Assembly (NCBI GenBank): GCA_001603765.1
Contig: LUZV01000042.1
Span: 1 to 18,850, forward strand
Source: Anaerolineales bacterium Chloro_02
GTDB taxonomy: Bacteria; Chloroflexota; Anaerolineae; Anaerolineales; Anaerolineaceae
Length of the DNA stretch: 18,850 nt
Direction: 5' to 3'
In this document: one piece after another, positions 7,040 to 14,534 of the stretch
Layout: the number at the start of each line of letters is the position of its first letter
How positions within the stretch are numbered: position 1 is the first letter of the stretch
The notes under the pieces: model-generated
Databases searched by the model: none
What the model was told of the DNA's origin: nothing
The model's input: only the letters and a program-made list of their open reading frames with translations
Made by a program: the position numbers and the translations under genes

Positions 7040-9082
7040 TTAACTCTTTGGGCGCAGGAATACCACCACCGAACGTCCTTCTACCGTATAATGATCCGAG
7101 TCAGGGCTCGGCCCGCCCGCTAAGATAATATCGTTTGGACTGGCACAGGAAGTGTCGATAACCCTTTCCCACTGCTGAGGCTCGCCTTGTTGCAATTTAA
7201 AGCTGAGCGAATCCCAGTAAGCATTAATCATGACATATAGATCATCATCGTCGGCTCCCCTTCCGTCGAGGAAGAAAGCCAAGGTTCGGCAATGGGCGGA
7301 GAGGTCACACGGTCCCTCAGTGCCGTACCATCTCACTGCGTTCCGCCAATAACCGGAACGGCAAAGCGAAGGATGCTCCTTGCGGAAAGCGATCATTTTC
7401 TTGAAAAAGTCAAACACATCTTGGTTTGTCTGCTTGAGGTCCCAGTTGATCCACGTGACCGGTGAGTCGATATTGTACGGATTACGGTAGCCTTGTTGGT
7501 GCTGCATGAATTCATCGCCCATCAGTATCATGGGGGTCCCGTTCGAGAGCATTAGCAGTGTGCAGAAATTCTTGATCTGGCGCTTGCGCAGCGTCGCAAC
7601 TGCGGGAGGGATGTTGCTGATGCCGGGATGTCCGCAGTCCCAGCCGTACTGAGGGTAATCATCGCCGTCTGTGGGGTGGGTGAAACAGACCAGGTCCCCC
7701 ATTCGCAAGCCGTCGTGGGAGGCGATATAGTTGATACTCTGGCATGGATGCATCGAGTAGGGCAGAGAATCGGGAAAAAGATCGCTGCTGCCATAGAGAC
7801 TCGACATCAGCGTCCCTATCTGACCAAAATCCCCCTTCACGAACCGCCTCAGACAATCACGGTACCGGCCGTTCCACTGGTGCCATACGCGGCCGGGGAA
7901 CTTCGCATTCTCCATGCTCCACTGTTCAGCGATGAGCCGCACCTTGTTGAGTACCGGGTCCGCGGCAATCTCATCGAATAGAGGAGCGTCTTCAGCAAAC
8001 CCGCGGACATTGCCCTCCGTGTCCACGGCGAGTACGGACGCAATATCGAAGCGGAAGCCGTCCACATGCATCTCCTCGACCCAATAACGCATGCTGTCAA
8101 GCACCAGGCGCCGGACTGCTGCATTAGAAGCCAGAATGGTATTCCCAGTACCGGTCCAGTTGCTGTAAGGAGCCAAGGAGTTGTCTTTTTCGATCATGTA
8201 ATAGCTGCTGCTGTCAATTCCTTTGAAAGAGTATATGGGGCCGTTTTGGTCTCCCTCTGTAGTATGGTTGTAAACAACGTCGAGCAGGACTTCCATCCCG
8301 GCGGCATGAAGGGCTTTCACCATTTCGCGGAACTCGTTCTTCTGCGCGCTCGCTTCAGGGCTTGTGAAATAGGCATGGTGCGGCGCAAAGAAGTTTAGTG
8401 TCATGTATCCCCAGGCACTTCCTTCCTGAGGATCGAATTGGAATACCGGCATAAGCTCTACGGCTGTCACGCCGAGTTCCTCAAGGTGGGGGATCTTCTG
8501 AATCACACCACGGTAGGTGCCACAAAGGCCTTCAGGCAGACTTGAGTTGAGGTTCCGGGTGAAGTGGCCTACGTGGAGTTCGTAGATGACCAGGCTTTGC
8601 CCATGCCGCTGAGGCCTGTCGTCTTCCCAGTTGAAGCTGTCCCTCTCTATAAGAAGTCGTCCCAAAGGGGCACTTCCCTCGTTGGAACCGCTCCCGCATG
8701 CTGCCGCGCGGCTAAAATTGGGCGGGAAGTAGACGGACTGCGCATAAGGATCCAGAAGAACCTTATCTCTGTCAAAATTGTGCCAATCGAATCCAAATCC
8801 CGGGCTGGACTTCGGGCCGTCCACCCGGTACCCGTAATATCTCGCGTCGTTCATGTCTGAGGCCCTGATCCTCGCATGCCAGATTCGTCCGGTCTTGTTG
8901 AGGTATTGGTCGAAAGCATAAATGAAGCAAGGTCGATAGAGATCGTCTGCGTAGCAGCAAAGCGTCACTTGGTCAGCGTGCTTTGAATAGAGTGCAAAAT
9001 TCCAAGCTTGTTGATTCCCTATCCAGGTCGCGCCGAGGTGCTCAGGCGAGCCATATTGCCTTTCCCATTGGTTTTCAGGCAT
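7040..9082 (-). CDS. glgX: Glycogen debranching enzyme / isoamylase-type GH13 hydrolase
   Basis: A 680-residue cytosolic alpha-1,6-glucan hydrolase of the GlgX/TreX/isoamylase group, which removes branches from glycogen or limit dextrins. ATG 9082 follows a strong AAAGGAGG with 8-bp spacing. The N-terminus (about residues 10-130) is the CBM48-type beta domain (LGATW, WNFALYS, YGYRVDGP). The GH13 barrel then shows region I DVVYNH (268-273), region II DGFRFD with nucleophile D346, region III LIAEQW with acid/base E386, and region IV SHD with H456-D457. A small C-terminal beta domain ends the chain. The length matches the family. No glgA/B/C/P genes are nearby, so its pathway partners are elsewhere. 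An alternative reading as a maltooligosyltrehalose trehalohydrolase is less likely given the fold order and the GlgX-like YNIDSPVTWINWD stretch. Confidence 0.93.
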   Translation of the reverse strand: MPENQWERQYGSPEHLGATWIGNQQAWNFALYSKHADQVTLCCYADDLYRPCFIYAFDQYLNKTGRIWHARIRASDMNDARYYGYRVDGPKSSPGFGFDWHNFDRDKVLLDPYAQSVYFPPNFSRAAACGSGSNEGSAPLGRLLIERDSFNWEDDRPQRHGQSLVIYELHVGHFTRNLNSSLPEGLCGTYRGVIQKIPHLEELGVTAVELMPVFQFDPQEGSAWGYMTLNFFAPHHAYFTSPEASAQKNEFREMVKALHAAGMEVLLDVVYNHTTEGDQNGPIYSFKGIDSSSYYMIEKDNSLAPYSNWTGTGNTILASNAAVRRLVLDSMRYWVEEMHVDGFRFDIASVLAVDTEGNVRGFAEDAPLFDEIAADPVLNKVRLIAEQWSMENAKFPGRVWHQWNGRYRDCLRRFVKGDFGQIGTLMSSLYGSSDLFPDSLPYSMHPCQSINYIASHDGLRMGDLVCFTHPTDGDDYPQYGWDCGHPGISNIPPAVATLRKRQIKNFCTLLMLSNGTPMILMGDEFMQHQQGYRNPYNIDSPVTWINWDLKQTNQDVFDFFKKMIAFRKEHPSLCRSGYWRNAVRWYGTEGPCDLSAHCRTLAFFLDGRGADDDDLYVMINAYWDSLSFKLQQGEPQQWERVIDTSCASPNDIILAGGPSPDSDHYTVEGRSVVVFLRPKS

Positions 9083-9213
9083 CTCCCCAGCCTCCTTTCT
9101 TTATGCATTGCCATCCTGCTGCGCTTTATCTCTAAAGCCCGATGGAAAGCGCAGCGATCAGATGCACCGGCGCCAATGCGGCCCATACCCCCATCGACTT
9201 GGAAGCGTTTCAC

Positions 9214-9400
9214 TCAAGGGACTGGATTCGACAACCAGCAATCAATCCATAATCCTCCAGCTCGGTCTCCACGGAGCCGTTCACCATGACATCGATCAGG
9301 AAGGGGCTCTCGCGACGGAACGCGATCTCCACCGCCTGATTCAGATCTTGCGCGCTGGGGGCTGCCGCAGCAGGTGCTCCCAAGCCTTTGGCGATACACA
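9214..9400 (-). pseudogene. C-terminal remnant of a thiamine-diphosphate enzyme
   Basis: A short minus-strand frame ending in TGA at 9214-9216 reads IAKGLGAPAAAAPSAQDL then NQAVEIAFRRESPFLIDVMV. This is the typical C-terminal pattern of acetolactate-synthase/oxalyl-CoA-decarboxylase-type enzymes (AKxxGA...eeL..Al.eA....P.LIdV.V). Upstream the frame becomes unlike the family and meets a TAA just before 9400. No start or catalytic part exists. The fragment lies between the membrane-protein gene and the debranching-enzyme gene, in the same orientation. The specific enzyme cannot be told. The rest of the gap (9083-9213) shows only a GCGCTTT/AAAGCGC inverted repeat at 9121-9152. Confidence 0.5.
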
Positions 9401-9444
9401 GCAGGAGCCGATTGGGACTCCGGAAACTTTACTCATCCATGCCC

Positions 9445-10242
9445 CTATTGATCCGCAGTTTTGCTGCGAGGCGTTGCTTTATTGACCAAGTAACCGCCGT
9501 TACTGATGCCAAGCAGGGCAAGCATTCCCTGGCTCAGGGTGGGCAGTTCGAGTATTTTGTCCGGCGGCGCGTCAAACATGATAGCCAGAGCCACTGCGTA
9601 AGAAAGCGCCAGAACGAGCGTGAAGAAGAACATCTGAACCTTTCCCAAGTCCAGGTGGCCCGCATCCCCGGTTTCTTCCGTTGCGAACATGTCAGACAAG
9701 CTGGCTTTGTCGATGGATTTATTCACGATCAATAGGCCCCTGCTGTCCAAGTCCTGCTTATCGATGCCCCGTTGGACAGCCGCTCTCTGCAGCGCGAATT
9801 CCTGTTGTGCGGCGTCTGGAGTCTTGAATTCTTTGCTGCTCTTGATGAGGGGGGAGCCGATGAGGGAAACCGTACTGATGCCCATCAAGGTCCACAACTC
9901 CGGCTGGAGTGCTATGGCCAGCGGATTGTCGTATATCTTGCTAAGGTTGTAGAGGGCGGCGGCGAAGTAGCCTGAAAGGATGATGACTGTCCAAAGGATC
10001 ATCTGGAACCTGGAAAGGCTCATCTTGTTTCTTGGGTCGATGAGAAGTCCCGACAGGCGGCGAGTCAGGCCGTGCCCGACGATCACGATAAATAGTGTCA
10101 TGAGCACTAAGATCAGAAGCCAGGAGAAAAGCCTGGACACTGGGGCAAGCAGCCACCCGAACAGCGGCATACCTACTGCGATGACGACAACTGCGGCGGT
10201 ATGTGACCGTTTCCAATTCGATTCTGGCGATGCATTTCCCAT
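9445..10242 (-). CDS. Integral membrane protein with internally duplicated halves
   Basis: A 265-residue protein starting at ATG 10242, where GAGGAG lies 6 bp upstream. The in-frame extension to 10338 overlaps the nuclease stub and is disfavoured. Hydrophobic segments occur near residues 16-34, 40-58, 80-98, 115-133, 202-222 and 236-252, suggesting five or six membrane spans. Residues 74-137 and 197-260 look like repeats of one unit: an (R/K)-x-QM-rich helix (SLSRFQMILWT against DLGKVQMFFFT), then a second helix with LMGIS / LLGIS. They are joined by a soluble linker (138-196) with an SLSDMFATEE motif. I have seen this two-part pattern in unnamed bacterial membrane proteins but know no function. 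The gene is preceded by the nuclease stub, whose stop codon overlaps its ribosome-binding site. Confidence 0.8.
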   Translation of the reverse strand: MGNASPESNWKRSHTAAVVVIAVGMPLFGWLLAPVSRLFSWLLILVLMTLFIVIVGHGLTRRLSGLLIDPRNKMSLSRFQMILWTVIILSGYFAAALYNLSKIYDNPLAIALQPELWTLMGISTVSLIGSPLIKSSKEFKTPDAAQQEFALQRAAVQRGIDKQDLDSRGLLIVNKSIDKASLSDMFATEETGDAGHLDLGKVQMFFFTLVLALSYAVALAIMFDAPPDKILELPTLSQGMLALLGISNGGYLVNKATPRSKTADQ

Positions 10243-10252
10243 GGCGGACTCC

Positions 10253-10432
10253 TCAATGGAAGACGGCGTAGCTGCTGTAGCAAACCTCCTGAATCTTGTC
10301 CGAGAGTTTCTCGCTTTGGAAATTTGGGGCTTGCCCACCCATATAATGCTGCGGGCAGCTTGTGGATGCTGCTATAGCTAAAGATGGCAACAATACGAGG
10401 ATTACTGAGATGGCAAGGAAACGCGGTTTCAT
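10253..10432 (-). pseudogene. Truncated secreted DNA/RNA non-specific endonuclease (N-terminal 59 codons)
   Basis: ATG 10432 has an excellent GGAGG 6 bp upstream and opens a 59-codon frame. It begins with a signal peptide (MKPRFLAISVILVLLPSLAI, cleavage after AIA-A). The mature start is CPQHYMGGQAPNF, then EVCYSSYAVFH. This matches the N-terminus of NUC1-type secreted DNA/RNA endonucleases, which continue 'HSGV-RTPLW' and later carry the DRGHM catalytic motif. Here TGA (10255-10253) stands where the Ser codon is expected, one base from TCA. GGAGTC (Gly-Val) follows, and then the sequence becomes the start of the membrane-protein gene. No DRGH motif exists downstream. The start signals are intact, so a short secreted peptide might still be made, but it cannot be a nuclease. 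Confidence 0.65.
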
Positions 10433-10889
10433 ACTTCACCTCCAAAAGGGCAAAGCACAAGTCGTGTGGTTCCAGCCATTGATCAATTTGGTGCGTGAAG
10501 CTGGTGGAAACTATGGCAACTGCCTGCCTCGGCGAGTTTTCTTCGGTGATTATGCGGCCAACTGCCCCGCTGTAGCGATTGCTGCGTGCGCTGTCGGAAT
10601 TTGATGGATATGTAGCCTGATGCTCCCATATCAGAAATAGGTTTCAAAAAGGTTACATCACGACAGCGGTTAGGCAAGGCTAAGATGATGCAGGGGCAGG
10701 ATTTGCAGAAAATGACCTGTTGAAAAAATTTTCGTGGTCAACGTCGGAGGCAAATTTTGGGAAATGGGTACCGCGCAAACAGGACTGATGACCTCCGGGC
10801 AGGCGCTGGGTAATCTTGGCGTGTAGTTACACGGGAGAATAAACGCCACTGAGGGCTGAGGTAAAAATTAACACTACTACGTTAAGTAC
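10433..10889. other. Divergent intergenic region, left part
   Basis: About 450 bp with no supported gene. A stop-to-stop frame at 10716-10826 (+) reads like protein (VVNVGGKFWEMG, TGLMTSGQALGNLGV) but has no good start or Shine-Dalgarno and no family I can name. It may be the tail of a lost gene. Confidence 0.35.
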
Positions 10890-10919
10890 TTGACATTTTT
10901 TGTTTTGCTGTCCTATCTC
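10890..10919 (+). promoter_or_regulatory. Possible promoter of the cus operon
   Basis: A perfect TTGACA (10890-10895) is followed after 18 bp by TATCTC (10914-10919), a weak -10. The 18-bp rather than 17-bp spacing and poor -10 would suit an activator-dependent promoter. It would leave a leader of more than 200 nt before the cusC start, so promoters nearer to cusC are also possible. Confidence 0.3.
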
Positions 10920-10948
10920 ATCGATCGCTGTGAATACGGCTTTGTAAT

Positions 10949-10967
10949 ATGGAACAAAATGTTCCAT
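10949..10967. promoter_or_regulatory. Perfect palindrome ATGGAACA-AAA-TGTTCCAT, candidate operator
   Basis: Two 8-bp arms (10949-10956 and 10960-10967) are exactly complementary around AAA. The site is in the only long non-coding region upstream of cusC, just downstream of the TTGACA box. It is too short and AT-rich for a terminator and has no T-run, so a dimeric regulator site is the simplest reading. It does not look like the usual CueR or CusR sites. Confidence 0.45.
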
Positions 10968-11151
10968 GCATCGACTTCACCTCTTCTTCCAGCAGCAAAC
11001 AGACAATTGAAAATTATTTCTACCCTAAGCCCGGCACTTGAGTTTAGTGCCCCTGCAAGGCTTGTTTGTGCCGCATTATGTCTTAATAAGGACTGAGATT
11101 AACCTTTATCACAAAATCTTGATGCTGCCCGGAACCGGTGGAGGAGATGAA

Positions 11152-12585
11152 TTGAAAGCGCTTGCATGCCGTTCATGGCTTATATTTCTGTGGACGATAG
11201 TCGCGTTCGGTTGCGCGAGTACAGCCGGGCAGCGGCCGGCCGTCACCTTGTCAACGGTCGAGAGCGAATCCCAGGTACTCCGGAGTGGTGATGGGGCCAG
11301 GGCGGTATCTCCCCAAATAGGTCCGGAATCGACGCTATCCGACTATCTCGGGTATGCCGCGCTTAACAATCCCGGCCTGGAGGCGGCGTTCAACCGGTGG
11401 AAGGCCGCATTGGAGAAGATCCCCCAGGTAAGTGCCATGCCCGACCCCCGATTCACCTACGGCTATTTCATCCAGGCGGTTGAAACCCGGGTTGGGCCCC
11501 AGAGACAGAGGTTTGGAATTTCCCAGGTTTTCCCGTGGTTTGGCAAGCTCAACCTGCGCGGCGATCGCGCCGCTCGTGCCGCCGGCGCCGAGGAGCAACG
11601 CTTCCAGGCCGCGAAGTTCAAACTCTTTTATCAAGTAAAGAACTACTACTATGAATATTATTACCTCTCCCGCGCTATAGCCATAACCGAGCAAAACCTG
11701 CAACTGCTTCGCTATTTTGAAAACGTGGCTCGCAGTAAGTACTCCGCCGGGCTTCTTTCCTACAGTGACGTTGTCAAGGCCCAGGTAGAGCTTGGCAAGA
11801 TCGAGGACAGTCTCCGTGCCCTGAAGGAACTCCGCGTCCCCCAGTCCGCAAAGTTGAATGCGGTTCTCAACCGGAGCGGGGCGGGAGTGCTTCCCTGGCC
11901 CACGGAAATCACCGAGCAACCGGCGCTTTTTTCGGACGAGCAACTGCTGACGCATCTAAAGGAGGCGAACCCCACCCTCAAGGCACTGGATTTTGCAGCC
12001 GCCGGCGAGCAGGTGGGAATCGAGCTCGCAAAGAAGGAGTACTTCCCTGATATCACCCTCGGCGTGGAAGTAATAGACACGGAGTCCGCCGTGGCGGCCA
12101 ATGTCCGCGACAGCGGAAAAGACCCCGTTGTCGCCACTGTTTCCATCAACCTGCCGATATGGCTAGAAAAATACCGCGCGGGGGAAAGAGAAGCCGTGGC
12201 GCGCTACGTTGCAGCCCGCAAAGAGAGGGAAGACGGGGAAAACACCCTTGTAGCCGATCTCAAGATGGCGCTCTATGGCTTCAGGGACGCGGAGAGAAAG
12301 ATCGATCTTTACAAAAATGCACTGATCCCGAAGGCGCAGGAATCAATCCGGGTTATAATGCAGGGATTCGAAGCCGGGAACAGGAGCTTCCTCGATCTGG
12401 TGGATGCGGAAAGATCTCTGCTGGAGTTTCAGCTCACCTACGAAAGATCAATTGCCAATCGGGCGCAAAGACTGGCCGAGCTGGAAATGCTGATGGCCGG
12501 TGACTTCGGTCCCGAAAATCCTACCTCGCACGGCAAAACCGGCCCGACTGAAAAGACCGAATCAAGCGAGGGCATTACACGATGA
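11152..12585 (+). CDS. cusC: CusC-like outer-membrane efflux channel (TolC family)
   Basis: The outer-membrane duct of the copper/silver tripartite pump, 477 residues. I place the start at TTG 11152 because GGAGGAG (11140-11146) ends 5 bp before it and the product then opens with a short signal, KALACRSWLIFLWTIVAFG-C. This is a plausible lipoprotein signal with Cys 21. An ATG at 11122 and the longer frame from 11038 lack a ribosome site. The mature protein has the two repeated alpha-helical OEP domains: NNPGLEAAFNRWKAALEKIPQ and the FEAGNRSFLDLVDAERSLL hallmark near the C-terminus. Tyr-rich YYYEYYYLSRAI lies in the first half. The TGA overlaps the cusB ATG (ATGA), implying translational coupling. 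Assignment as CusC rather than another TolC-type channel rests on the cusBA neighbours. Confidence 0.88.
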   Translation: MKALACRSWLIFLWTIVAFGCASTAGQRPAVTLSTVESESQVLRSGDGARAVSPQIGPESTLSDYLGYAALNNPGLEAAFNRWKAALEKIPQVSAMPDPRFTYGYFIQAVETRVGPQRQRFGISQVFPWFGKLNLRGDRAARAAGAEEQRFQAAKFKLFYQVKNYYYEYYYLSRAIAITEQNLQLLRYFENVARSKYSAGLLSYSDVVKAQVELGKIEDSLRALKELRVPQSAKLNAVLNRSGAGVLPWPTEITEQPALFSDEQLLTHLKEANPTLKALDFAAAGEQVGIELAKKEYFPDITLGVEVIDTESAVAANVRDSGKDPVVATVSINLPIWLEKYRAGEREAVARYVAARKEREDGENTLVADLKMALYGFRDAERKIDLYKNALIPKAQESIRVIMQGFEAGNRSFLDLVDAERSLLEFQLTYERSIANRAQRLAELEMLMAGDFGPENPTSHGKTGPTEKTESSEGITR

Positions 12586-14534
12586 GAAAAAGGCGCTTCG
12601 CAGCACTTTCCGTATTTTTCCTGGTGGCGGTGTTTGTCGCATTTTTTGTCGGCCGCGCCTCCATGGTTGCAGGCATGAAATCCGATACCGCAGGGCAGAG
12701 TACCGACCCGGCCATGCACCAGGACCGGGACCAGCAAGCCGGGGCGCACGATCAGCACGCGGCGGGCCAGGCGCCGGGAAGCGATCATTCGCAGGCCGTG
12801 CACGCGGCATCGCAGGGGAAGCGAAAAATCCTCTACTGGCGTGCTCCGATGGACCCCAACTACATATCGGACAAGCCCGGCAAGTCACCCATGGGCATGG
12901 ACCTGGTGCCGGTCTACGAAGACGAGGTCTCCGGTGGCGGGCAGAAGAGCGGTCCGGGCGGCGAAAAAACAGGGGCCGCCGGAACCGGGCAAGTCAAAAA
13001 GGAAGGGAAGCGAAAAATCCTCTACTGGCGCGCTCCGATGGACCCCAACTACATATCGGACAAGCCCGGTAAGTCACCCATGGGCATGGATCTGGTGCCG
13101 GTCTACGAAGACGAGGTCTCCGGTGGCGGGCAGAAGAGCGTGCCGGGCGGCGAAAAAACAGTGGCCGCCGGAACCGGGCAAGCCCAAAAGGAGGGGAAGC
13201 GAAAAGTCCTCTACTGGCGCGCGCCGATGGACCCCAACTACAAATCCGACAAGCCCGGCAAGTCACCCATGGGCATGGACCTGGTGCCGGTCTACGAAGA
13301 CGAGGTTTCCGGTGGCGGACAGAAGAGCGTGCCGGGCGGCGAAAAAACAGTGGCCGCCGGAACCGGGCAAGGCAAAAAGGAGGGGAAGCGAAAAATCCTC
13401 TACTGGCGCGCTCCGATGGACCCCAACTACATATCGGACAAGCCCGGCAAGTCGCCCATGGGCATGGACCTGGTGCCGGTCTATGAAGACGAGGTCTCAT
13501 CCGGCCAGGTTAATATCAGCCCGGCAGTCGTCCAGCAGATCGGGGTCACGACGACCGAAGTCAAAAAAGGGCCTTTTCACAAGACCATCACCACTTATGG
13601 GACTTCCACCTGGAACGAGGGCAGCCTTGCGGCCATGAACGCCAAGATCGACGGGTGGATAGAAAAGCTGAACGTAAACGAGACGGGGCAGATGGTCAAA
13701 AAAGGGCAGCCGCTGGTCGAAATCTATTCACCGCAGCTTCTAACTGCCCAGCAGGAATACCTCTCCGCCCTGGCGGACGCGCGCTCGGTTGGTAAGAGTT
13801 CATACGGCTATATCGCGGAAGCAAGCCGCCAGTTGCCCGAGGCCGCCCGCATGCGCCTTAAGCTCTGGGACATAAGCGACGCGCAGATAGCGGAATTGAG
13901 GAAAACGGGCAAAGTGCGCAGGACGTTGATCCTCCACGCGCCCATAGACGGCATAGTGACCGAGCGGGATGTCGTTGCCGGAGAGTATGTGAAGGCAGGA
14001 CAGAACCTGGCCAGAATTGCCGATCTGCGGCCTATCTGGCTCATGGTTTCGCTATACGAGGACGAGATTCCGCTGGTCAAAAAGGGCATGAAGGCCAGTG
14101 TCAACTTCGATTCACTTCCGGGCGAGACTTTCCAGGGCACGGTTGGCTACCTCTATCCGTACCTCAAGGGCAAATCGCGCACGGCCGAGGCCCGGGTGGT
14201 GCTGCCGAACACGAAAGAGGAAATACTCCCACAAATGTACGGTACTGTTAAGATCAGCGTGCCGGTGAGCGCCGAGGCCCTTCAGGTGCCGAATAACGCA
14301 GTGATTCGGGCTTCCTCGACCGACAACGTTGTTTTCGTTGCCCTGGGTGAGGGCCGGTTCAGCGGGCGCAAGGTTGTCGTGGGACCCCTCGGGGATAACG
14401 AAATGCTGATGATCAAGGCGGGCCTGCGGCAGGGCGAACGGGTGGTAACGTCGGCCCAGTTTCTGCTTGATTCCGAAAGCCAGCTCCGGGAAGCCATACA
14501 GGCCATGCTTTCCCACGGAGGGCATGGCAAGTGA
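12582..14534 (+). CDS. cusB: CusB-like periplasmic adaptor with four tandem metal-binding modules
   Basis: The membrane-fusion protein linking CusA to CusC and handing Cu(I)/Ag(I) to the pump; 650 residues against roughly 400-450 for typical CusB. ATG 12582 overlaps the cusC stop. An N-terminal membrane anchor (about 5-26) is followed by a His/Asp/Gln-rich linker (about 40-78). Four 63-residue units begin at residues 79, 142, 205 and 268. Each contains LYWRAPMDPNY, then DKPGKSPMGMDLVPVYED, a heavy-metal-binding module whose usual Cys ligands are absent and which keeps three Met. Gly/Lys-rich spacers separate them. The fourth unit is cut at its spacer and runs into the adaptor proper from about 307: NISPAVVQQIGVTT, the lipoyl-like halves (VNETGQMVKKGQPLVEIYSP; LHAPIDGIVTERDVVAGEYV), a helical hairpin between them, and beta-barrel and membrane-proximal domains (QVPNNAVIR). 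The stop overlaps the cusA GTG. Confidence 0.93.
   Translation: MRKRRFAALSVFFLVAVFVAFFVGRASMVAGMKSDTAGQSTDPAMHQDRDQQAGAHDQHAAGQAPGSDHSQAVHAASQGKRKILYWRAPMDPNYISDKPGKSPMGMDLVPVYEDEVSGGGQKSGPGGEKTGAAGTGQVKKEGKRKILYWRAPMDPNYISDKPGKSPMGMDLVPVYEDEVSGGGQKSVPGGEKTVAAGTGQAQKEGKRKVLYWRAPMDPNYKSDKPGKSPMGMDLVPVYEDEVSGGGQKSVPGGEKTVAAGTGQGKKEGKRKILYWRAPMDPNYISDKPGKSPMGMDLVPVYEDEVSSGQVNISPAVVQQIGVTTTEVKKGPFHKTITTYGTSTWNEGSLAAMNAKIDGWIEKLNVNETGQMVKKGQPLVEIYSPQLLTAQQEYLSALADARSVGKSSYGYIAEASRQLPEAARMRLKLWDISDAQIAELRKTGKVRRTLILHAPIDGIVTERDVVAGEYVKAGQNLARIADLRPIWLMVSLYEDEIPLVKKGMKASVNFDSLPGETFQGTVGYLYPYLKGKSRTAEARVVLPNTKEEILPQMYGTVKISVPVSAEALQVPNNAVIRASSTDNVVFVALGEGRFSGRKVVVGPLGDNEMLMIKAGLRQGERVVTSAQFLLDSESQLREAIQAMLSHGGHGK
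12816..13497 (+). repeat. Four-copy 189-bp tandem repeat inside cusB
   Basis: Units start at 12816, 13005, 13194 and 13383, spaced exactly 189 bp apart; the last is partial (to about 13497). The copies differ by only a few scattered substitutions each. Examples are CGT/CGC after the TGG codon, an ATA to AAA change giving Lys for Ile in unit 3, and variable bases just before each GGGAAGCG. The period is a multiple of three, so gain or loss of a unit keeps the frame. The similarity points to recent duplication or gene conversion. Confidence 0.97.

Noticed and set aside
10362..10604. Plus-strand 80-residue frame opposite the nuclease stub
   Set aside because: It is antisense to the signal-peptide frame, which has clear homology and a strong ribosome site on the minus strand.
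10716..10826. Plus-strand stop-to-stop frame with protein-like text (TGLMTSGQALGNLGV)
   Set aside because: It has no start codon with a ribosome site and I cannot match it to a family; it may be a lost gene's tail but is not supportable as a gene.
12816..13497. Tandem repeats as a CRISPR-like array
   Set aside because: Units are contiguous 189-bp coding repeats without short repeats and unique spacers.
12994..13500. Minus-strand repetitive frame opposite the cusB repeat
   Set aside because: Its repeats simply mirror the 189-bp tandem repeat of cusB on the other strand.
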